From the NCBI GenBank assembly GCA_041920415.1, contig JBHGYD010000038.1, positions 1 through 11,149 of the forward strand: 11,149 nt of DNA, given 5' to 3'. This stretch comes from JBHGYD01 sp041920415 (GTDB lineage: Bacteria; Bacillota; Bacilli; Bacillales; Anoxybacillaceae). The position numbers and the translations under genes were made by a program. Positions 6,579 through 11,149 of the stretch are shown piece by piece. The notes beneath the pieces are model-generated. The model saw nothing but the letters and a program-made list of their open reading frames with translations, did not search any database and had not been told where the DNA came from. Every line of letters starts with the position of its first letter. The stretch's first letter is position 1.

Positions 6579-6905
6579 ATGAAAGCGAAGTTAGTTGGCC
6601 TATTGTTAGGCACGTCACTTGTGTTAGCTGCTTGCGGGGGAGGAGGAGCTACTGACAATAATAAAAATGGCGGTGGCGATTCGACAGCTTCTGCGGCAGA
6701 ACAAATTTTTCAACAAAGCTGTGCAAGCTGCCATGGTCAAAATCTAGAGGGTAAAGTAGGGCCAAACTTACAAAAAGTCGGTAGTAAATATTCAAAAGAT
6801 GAAATTAAACAAATTATTGAAAAAGGTCGTGGCGGTATGCCAGGCGGTGTTATTCAAGGAGAAGACGTAGATAAAGTGGCCGAATGGTTAGCGTCGAAAA
6901 AATAA
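6579..6905 (+). CDS. cccB: Membrane-anchored lipoprotein cytochrome c-551
   Basis: A 108-residue small c-type cytochrome that carries single electrons on the outer face of the membrane, probably to a terminal oxidase. A lipoprotein signal ends in the lipobox LAAC (Cys19), where diacylglycerol would anchor the protein. A flexible Gly/Asn/Ser-rich linker (about 20-38) follows. The heme-binding motif is CASCH (Cys48, Cys51, His52) and the likely sixth ligand is Met87 in GRGGMPGG. The length and organisation match Bacillus CccB, the smaller of the two c-551 types. The start is supported by the purine-rich GGGGGGAG (6563-6570), 8 bases before ATG. The position between yvjA and ftsE matches the Bacillus order, and a strong terminator follows. 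Confidence 0.93.
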   Translation: MKAKLVGLLLGTSLVLAACGGGGATDNNKNGGGDSTASAAEQIFQQSCASCHGQNLEGKVGPNLQKVGSKYSKDEIKQIIEKGRGGMPGGVIQGEDVDKVAEWLASKK

Positions 6906-6922
6906 TAGTAAAGAAGTTAAGC

Positions 6923-6961
6923 AACAATCTGGTATCTGTTACGATACCAGATTGTTTTTTT
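6923..6961 (+). terminator. Strong intrinsic terminator after cccB
   Basis: A perfect 14-bp stem, AACAATCTGGTATC (6923-6936) with GATACCAGATTGTT (6943-6956), closes a TGTTAC loop and leads into a T7 run (6955-6961). It separates cccB from the ftsEX operon. Confidence 0.95.
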
Positions 6962-7012
6962 CTTACGTAATCGTTTTGAAATATAAATGTAAAAACAAAT
7001 TACTCAAAATAA

Positions 7013-7021
7013 TGTTATAAT
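7013..7021 (+). promoter_or_regulatory. Extended -10 promoter of the ftsE–ftsX–M23 operon
   Basis: TGTTATAAT contains a perfect TATAAT (7016-7021) with the TGn extension, but the -35 region (about 6992-6998, AAAACAA) is poor. It is the best promoter between the cccB terminator and ftsE and would give a leader of nearly 90 bases. I see no clear regulatory structure in that leader. Confidence 0.5.
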
Positions 7022-7115
7022 GTTCTTTGTAGAATTTTGTATCATTGATTCGAAAGAACACGAGACAGCTCGAATGACGGCAACAACAACGATTATGCAA
7101 AAATAGGTGATTAAT

Positions 7116-7802
7116 ATGATTGAAATGCAAGATGTATATAAAACATATCCCAATGGTGTCGTTGCGCTGAATGGTATTAGCGTTCGCATTCGGCAAGGGG
7201 AATTTGTATATGTCGTAGGTCCGAGCGGTGCGGGAAAATCGACATTTATTAAAATGATGTACCGCGAAGAAAAACCGACGAGTGGCTCCATTATGATTAA
7301 TGGCGTGAACCTTGCGCGGTTAAAAGATAGCAAAGTACCATTATTGCGCCGACACATTGGTGTTGTTTTCCAAGACTTTAAATTACTTCCTAAGCTAACG
7401 GTATATGAAAATGTAGCGTTTGCTTTGGAAGTAATCGAAGAATCGCCAAAAATGATTAAAAAGAAAGTAATGGAAGTATTAGATTTAGTTGGCTTAAAGC
7501 ATAAAGCCCGCTTTTTCCCGAATGAGTTATCGGGTGGGGAACAACAGCGTGTGTCCATCGCCCGTTCGATTGTGAATTCACCAAAAATTGTGATTGCGGA
7601 CGAGCCAACCGGTAACTTGGACCCAGACACTTCATGGGGAATTATGGAGCTTTTTGAAGAAATTAATAACCGTGGTACAACGATTGTGATGGCGACACAT
7701 AACCGTGAAATTGTCAATACGATCAAAAGACGCGTGATTGCGATTGAAAATGGAAAAATTGTCCGCGATGAAGCGAGGGGGGAATACGGCTATGACGATT
7801 AA
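7116..7802 (+). CDS. ftsE: Cell-division ABC transporter ATP-binding protein FtsE
   Basis: A 228-residue ATPase. With FtsX it forms an ABC complex that transmits ATP-driven conformational change across the membrane to activate peptidoglycan hydrolases; it is not thought to transport a substrate. All ABC motifs are present: Walker A GPSGAGKST (35-43), Q-loop FQD (Gln86), signature LSGGEQQR (138-145), Walker B VIADEPTGNLD with catalytic Glu163, and H-loop His195. The length equals that I recall for B. subtilis FtsE. ATG 7116 is chosen because AGGTGA (7105-7110) lies 5 bases upstream; the in-frame GTG at 7107 overlaps that site. The 3' end overlaps ftsX by 11 bases, indicating translational coupling. 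Confidence 0.97.
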   Translation: MIEMQDVYKTYPNGVVALNGISVRIRQGEFVYVVGPSGAGKSTFIKMMYREEKPTSGSIMINGVNLARLKDSKVPLLRRHIGVVFQDFKLLPKLTVYENVAFALEVIEESPKMIKKKVMEVLDLVGLKHKARFFPNELSGGEQQRVSIARSIVNSPKIVIADEPTGNLDPDTSWGIMELFEEINNRGTTIVMATHNREIVNTIKRRVIAIENGKIVRDEARGEYGYDD

Positions 7803-8685
7803 TACCCTCAAACGCCATATGCGGGAAAGTTTGAAAAGTCTTGGCAGAAATGGTTGGATGACGTTCGCTTCGATTAGTGCGGTGACAGTTACATTGCTGC
7901 TTGTCGGTGTGTTCCTTGTCATTATGTTCAATATGAACCATTTCGCTAACAAAATCGAAAACGATGTCGAAATACGTGTGTACATTGATCTAACGGCAAC
8001 GGAAAAAGATAAGCAAGCGTTGCGGGCGAAAATCGAGGCAATTCCTGAAGTGAAAGAGGTTCAATACTCATCGAAAGAACAGGAATTAAAAAACTTAATT
8101 AAAAGTTTCGGTGAAGAAGGTTCATCGTTCCGCTTGTTTGAACAAGATAATCCGTTAAGTGACGTGTATGTAGTCAAAACGGCCAAACCGACCGATACGA
8201 TGAAAGTAGCGAAACAAATTGAAACGTTTAAGTTTGCCCATAAAGTCAAGTACGGTCAAGGACAAGTCGAAAAGCTATTTAAAACATTACGAATCGCGAG
8301 AAATGTTGGTTTAGGTTTAATTGTTGGGTTGTTATTTACAGCAATGTTTTTAATTTCGAATACGATTAAAATTACGATTTTTGCGCGTCGGCGCGAAATC
8401 GAGATTATGAGATTAGTAGGGGCAACCAATGGATTTATTCGCTGGCCATTTTTCCTTGAAGGGTTATGGCTTGGTGTGATTGGCGCGATCATTCCGATTG
8501 CTCTTATCTCATTTGTTTACTATAACATTTATGAGTTTTTAAAGCCGAAAGTAATCGTTCCGTTTATGCAATTGCTTCCGTTCAATCCATTTATGTGGCA
8601 AATCAGCTTCGTCTTATTATTGCTCGGTGCGTGCATCGGCGTCTGGGGAAGTATGATGTCGGTTCGTAAGTTTTTGAAAGTTTAA
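7792..8685 (+). CDS. ftsX: Cell-division ABC transporter permease FtsX
   Basis: A 297-residue membrane partner of FtsE. Four membrane spans are visible at about residues 23-46, 171-190, 222-245 and 268-288. The large extracellular loop after the first span (about 47-165, including NDVEIRVYIDLTATEKDK and FRLFEQDNPLSDVYVVK) is the part that in other species contacts the coiled coil of the hydrolase. The cytoplasmic segment FARRREIEIMRLVGATNGFI (198-217) is the typical family motif. ATG 7792 is chosen because it is preceded by GAGGGGGG (7775-7782); in-frame sequence further upstream lies inside ftsE. It overlaps ftsE by 11 bases, and the M23 gene follows 33 bases later without a terminator. Confidence 0.96.
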   Translation: MTINTLKRHMRESLKSLGRNGWMTFASISAVTVTLLLVGVFLVIMFNMNHFANKIENDVEIRVYIDLTATEKDKQALRAKIEAIPEVKEVQYSSKEQELKNLIKSFGEEGSSFRLFEQDNPLSDVYVVKTAKPTDTMKVAKQIETFKFAHKVKYGQGQVEKLFKTLRIARNVGLGLIVGLLFTAMFLISNTIKITIFARRREIEIMRLVGATNGFIRWPFFLEGLWLGVIGAIIPIALISFVYYNIYEFLKPKVIVPFMQLLPFNPFMWQISFVLLLLGACIGVWGSMMSVRKFLKV

Positions 8686-8718
8686 TAGTTAATATAGATA
8701 GAAAGGGGAAACGAAGTC

Positions 8719-10011
8719 GTGAAGCAGAAAATGATGACGTTAGCGGTAGCGGCTGTGGTTGGTGTGACAAGTTTTTCGCCTCACTTGGCCAACGCCGTTA
8801 GCAACCAAGAGATTCAACAGAAGCGAAACGCGATTAATAGTATCCAATCGAAACAGTCTTCTGTGCAAAACGAAATGAACAAGGCCGACCAAGAGATTGA
8901 ACGCCTCCAAGCGCAGCAAGCAAAAATAGCAGCAGAAATTAAGAAGCTAGATATGGCCGTATCAGAAACGAGTGAGAAGATTCATAATCTATCGCAAAAT
9001 ATTGATCAAACAAGACAGGATATTGAATCATTAAAACGGGAAATTGCGGAAGTGCAAGCGCGAATTGAAAAACGAAACGAATTATTGAAGGAGCGTGTTC
9101 GCTCGTTACAACAAAGCGGTGGAGTGATTAGCTATCTTGATGTATTACTAGGCTCGCAAAGCTTTGGTGATTTTATTGATCGTATAAGCGCTGTAACGAC
9201 GATTTTTGAAGCGGACAAGCAAATTATTGAAGAACAAAAGGCGGATAAAGCGCTCAAAGAAAAGAAAGAGAATGAGCTAGCGACGAAGCTTGACAATCTT
9301 CAAACAGATTTAAAAGAGCTTCAACAGTTAAAGCAAAAACTTAACAGCCAAATTAACCAAAAAAATCAGTTCATGGCTAGTTTGAAACAACAAGAGGAAG
9401 AAGAAGATGACAAGAAAATGGCGCTTGCTGAAGAAAAAGAATTGCTTGAGAAACAAGAGGCAGCCATGAAGGCACAGCTTCAGCAATTGCTTGCTAGAAA
9501 ACAGGCAGAAGAGGAAGCAAAACGTCGCGCGGCGGCTTCGGCTTCATCAAGTAGATCTAGCGCACCTTCATCTTCCACTAGCTTTTCCGGGAATGTTCCT
9601 CCTGTCACAAGCGGAGCATTTATGAGACCAGCGAACGGTCCGATTACATCAGGATTCGGTCCACGCGGCGGTGAATTCCATTATGGTATTGATATCGGCA
9701 AACGAGCAGCAGAAGTTCCAGTTGTCGCGGCAGCAGACGGTGTTGTGTTCCGTTCTTACTATTCTAGTAGTTATGGAAATGTTGTATTTATTACTCACCT
9801 TATTAATGGACAAGTCTATACAACCGTTTATGCGCACTTAGAGACACGTTTAGTGGGCGAAGGACAGACAGTAAGCAAGGGACAAATCATTGGTTACATG
9901 GGGAATACGGGTGAAACCACTGGTCCGCATCTTCATTTCGAATTGCACCATGGTCCATGGAACGCAGCGAAATCAAATGCGGTGAATCCTCTTAATTATA
10001 TTAATTTCTAA
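8719..10011 (+). CDS. Secreted coiled-coil M23 peptidase (EnvC/PcsB-like architecture), probable FtsEX client
   Basis: A 430-residue exported cell-wall hydrolase. A Sec signal peptide with a likely cut after ANA (residue 26) is followed by a long coiled coil (about 28-270) interrupted near 134-165 by GSQSFGDFIDRIS, a segment resembling the hinge of CwlO/PcsB-type coiled coils. A Ser/Ala/Arg-rich linker (about 271-298) leads to a C-terminal LytM/M23 domain (about 300-430). Zinc ligands His321 and Asp325 (HYGID) and His406, and catalytic His373 (YAHL) and His404 (HLH), are all present, so it should be an active endopeptidase rather than an EnvC-like degenerate activator. The GTG start is supported by AAAGGGG about 10 bases upstream. 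It lies in the ftsEX operon, where FtsX probably binds its coiled coil. B. subtilis FtsEX instead works with CwlO, an NlpC/P60 enzyme. Confidence 0.93.
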   Translation: MKQKMMTLAVAAVVGVTSFSPHLANAVSNQEIQQKRNAINSIQSKQSSVQNEMNKADQEIERLQAQQAKIAAEIKKLDMAVSETSEKIHNLSQNIDQTRQDIESLKREIAEVQARIEKRNELLKERVRSLQQSGGVISYLDVLLGSQSFGDFIDRISAVTTIFEADKQIIEEQKADKALKEKKENELATKLDNLQTDLKELQQLKQKLNSQINQKNQFMASLKQQEEEEDDKKMALAEEKELLEKQEAAMKAQLQQLLARKQAEEEAKRRAAASASSSRSSAPSSSTSFSGNVPPVTSGAFMRPANGPITSGFGPRGGEFHYGIDIGKRAAEVPVVAAADGVVFRSYYSSSYGNVVFITHLINGQVYTTVYAHLETRLVGEGQTVSKGQIIGYMGNTGETTGPHLHFELHHGPWNAAKSNAVNPLNYINF

Positions 10012-10025
10012 ATAAGTGAACATAG

Positions 10026-10065
10026 ATACACAACTTGCTTTCTTGGCGGGTTGTGTATTTCTTTA
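10026..10065 (+). terminator. Intrinsic terminator ending the ftsEX–M23 operon
   Basis: ATACACAACTTGC (10026-10038) pairs with GCGGGTTGTGTAT (10046-10058), 13 pairs with two G·U, around a seven-base loop, followed by TTCTTTATCTT. It lies 14 bases after the M23 stop codon. Confidence 0.8.
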
Positions 10066-10073
10066 TCTTAAAT

Positions 10074-10131
10074 AGCCGAGAAGACTCTCACTTCAACGAA
10101 CCATCGTGAGTAAGTGGGAGATGAATCGGCT
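10074..10131 (+). repeat. Long imperfect hairpin at the presumed left end of the element
   Basis: An outer stem AGCCGA/TCGGCT (10074-10079 with 10126-10131) and an inner stem CTCTCACTT/AAGTGGGAG (10085-10093 with 10112-10120, one G·U) are separated by a five-by-five internal loop, with an 18-base terminal loop. A second hairpin, GAGATGA/TTATCTC, follows at 10140-10160. These could be the subterminal structures recognised by an IS200/IS605 transposase, or a structured RNA. Confidence 0.55.
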
Positions 10132-10227
10132 TCGGACAAGAGATGACCTTTTGTTATCTCGACTGTTCGACGGATTGAAACATATTTCTGTGGTTCACTT
10201 TTTTTTGCGAGCCGCCCTATCATTTCC

Positions 10228-10256
10228 TTGTTCGAACACATATTCGTGTGTATAAT
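10228..10256 (+). promoter_or_regulatory. Candidate promoter of tnpB
   Basis: TTGTTC (10228-10233) and a perfect TATAAT (10251-10256) are 17 bases apart; the -35 matches at three of six bases. A small palindrome ACACA–TATTCG–TGTGT (10236-10251) fills most of the spacer. The start codon follows 27 bases after the -10. Confidence 0.5.
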
Positions 10257-10283
10257 GGAACTATAGAGGGAGGTGAAGAGTCG

Positions 10284-11149
10284 ATGCGCATCCATAAAGC
10301 CTACCGATTTCGTATCTATCCAAACAAACAACAAGAAATCCTCATTGCGAAGACGATCGGTTGTAGCCGCTATGTGTTTAACTATTTCCTTGACAAATGG
10401 AGGAAAATATATGAACAAACAGGAAAGGGACTAACCTATACGTTCTGTTCCTCTCAACTCACTCAACTAAAAAAAGAGTTGAAATGGCTCTATGAAGTCG
10501 ATTCGACCGCCCTGCAAAATGCTCTTCACCATCTAGCCGAAGCGTTTAATCGTTTTTTCAACAAACAAAATCATCCCCCGAAATTTAAAAGTAAAAAACA
10601 TCCCGTTCAATCGTACACCAGCCAATGCAACATTCCCAAAAAAGGAAACCGTCGATCGAGGTCGTTGGAAATAAAATCAAATTGCCCAAACTCGGTTGGG
10701 TCCGCTTTGCGAAAAGTCAGGAAGTGAAAGGGCGCATCCTCAGCGCTACCATTCGGCGCAACCGAAGTGGAAAGTATTTTGTTTCCATTCTCGTTGAAAC
10801 AGAAGTACAGCCGTTACCAAAAACCGGTTCAGCGGTGGGTATTGACGTTGGCGTGAAAGACTTTGCGACGCTCAGTACAGGAGAAATAGTTGGTAACCCG
10901 AAATTTTTTCGACGATTAGAAGAAAAGTTGGCAAAAGCGCAACGGGTGTTAGCAAGACGGCAAATAGGCGGTTCGAATTGGCATAAGCAACGGATCAAGG
11001 TCGCGAAGATTCATGAAAATATCGTCAATGCTCGAAACGATTTCTTGCAAAAACTCTCCACCCACATCATCAAAAACCACGATGTTGTTGTGTTGGAAGA
11101 CTTGCAAGTAAGAAATATGGTGAAAAACAAAAAAATGGCAAAGTCCATT
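10284..11149 (+). pseudogene. tnpB: tnpB (OrfB) of an IS200/IS605-type element, frameshifted and cut by the window end
   Basis: TnpB proteins are RNA-guided nucleases related to Cas12 that help keep IS200/IS605 elements in place; they are not the transposase. The first frame starts at ATG 10284 (RBS GGGAGGTGA at 10268-10276) with the N-terminal helix-turn-helix-type region (YRFRIYPNKQQEILIAKTIG, CSRYVFNYFL) and PPKFKSKKH, then runs out of phase to a stop at 10727. Family sequence resumes in the -1 frame from about 10650: SIEVVGNKIKLPKLGWVRFA, then GIDVGVKDFA with the RuvC-I Asp (codon 10844-10846) and VVVLEDLQVRNM with the RuvC-II Glu (codon 11096-11098). The break lies at or near the A6 run 10638-10643; one added A would join the frames. 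The RuvC-III Asp and zinc finger would lie beyond the window. Confidence 0.88.

Larger units (their letters stand above)
10067..11149 (+). mobile_element. IS200/IS605-type element carrying tnpB (right part beyond the window)
   Basis: The region from just after the operon terminator to the window end appears to be one inserted element. It has hairpin-rich, gene-free DNA at 10074-10160, a promoter, and a tnpB in the plus orientation. Elements of this family have no terminal inverted repeats and carry subterminal hairpins, so the left boundary cannot be fixed by eye. I place it near 10067 because the long hairpin starts at 10074 and TTTAT, a plausible T-rich target of the family, lies at 10062-10066. 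No tnpA is visible upstream. The right end, including any omega-RNA and RE hairpin, is outside the window. Confidence 0.6.

Noticed and set aside
7004..7726. Long minus-strand open frame (240 residues) opposite ftsE
   Set aside because: It lies almost wholly antisense to the confidently identified ftsE, has no recognisable domain, and shows no ribosome binding site. It is a by-product of ftsE codon use.
7738..7791. Upstream extension of FtsX inside ftsE
   Set aside because: No RBS supports it. ATG 7792 has GAGGGGGG at proper spacing and gives the normal FtsX length.
10068..10418. Minus-strand open frame of 116 residues over the tnpB start and upstream hairpins
   Set aside because: It covers the tnpB N-terminal codons and the hairpin region in antisense, with no recognisable motif and no convincing ribosome binding site.
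10625..11149. Second half of tnpB as an independent gene starting at ATG 10625
   Set aside because: No ribosome binding site precedes this ATG, and family sequence continues smoothly from the first frame, so a frameshift in one gene is the simpler reading.

Overview
The window reads as a chromosomal segment of a thermophilic or moderately thermophilic Bacillaceae bacterium of the Anoxybacillus/Geobacillus type. The basis is the protein content and gene order hpf–secA–prfB–yvjA–cccB–ftsE–ftsX, which I recall as the Bacillus order, together with strong AGGAGG-type ribosome binding sites, sigma-A, sigma-B and sigma-H promoter look-alikes, and an IS200/IS605-type tnpB. The genus is an inference; no database was searched.

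Layout. Positions 1-488 hold the 5' end of an unidentified minus-strand gene whose start lies inside a 14-bp inverted repeat, a strong terminator, an AT-rich stretch with no gene, and a superimposed sigma-B/sigma-H promoter. From 489 to 10011 every gene is on the plus strand: hpf (ribosome hibernation), an unrecognised coiled-coil protein with six 21-bp repeats, secA (protein export motor), prfB (RF2, with its programmed +1 frameshift intact), yvjA (YitT-family membrane protein), cccB (lipoprotein cytochrome c), and ftsE–ftsX followed by a secreted coiled-coil M23 peptidase. From about 10067 to the window end there is an IS200/IS605-type element with a hairpin-rich 5' region and a tnpB broken by a one-base frameshift; it runs off the right edge.

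How it works together. Strong intrinsic terminators follow the coiled-coil gene, secA, prfB, cccB and the M23 gene, and candidate promoters precede hpf, secA, yvjA and ftsE, so the region is mostly short transcription units. The clear operon is ftsE–ftsX–M23 peptidase. FtsEX is an ABC-type complex that activates cell-wall hydrolases from across the membrane, and the third gene encodes a secreted coiled-coil hydrolase with all expected M23 metal and catalytic residues, so it is the likely client.

I see no clear undescribed multi-gene system. The most interesting items are the interleaved sigma-B/sigma-H promoter, the repeat-built coiled-coil gene between hpf and secA, the FtsEX–M23 arrangement, the inverted repeat around the minus-strand start, and the structured DNA upstream of the broken tnpB.
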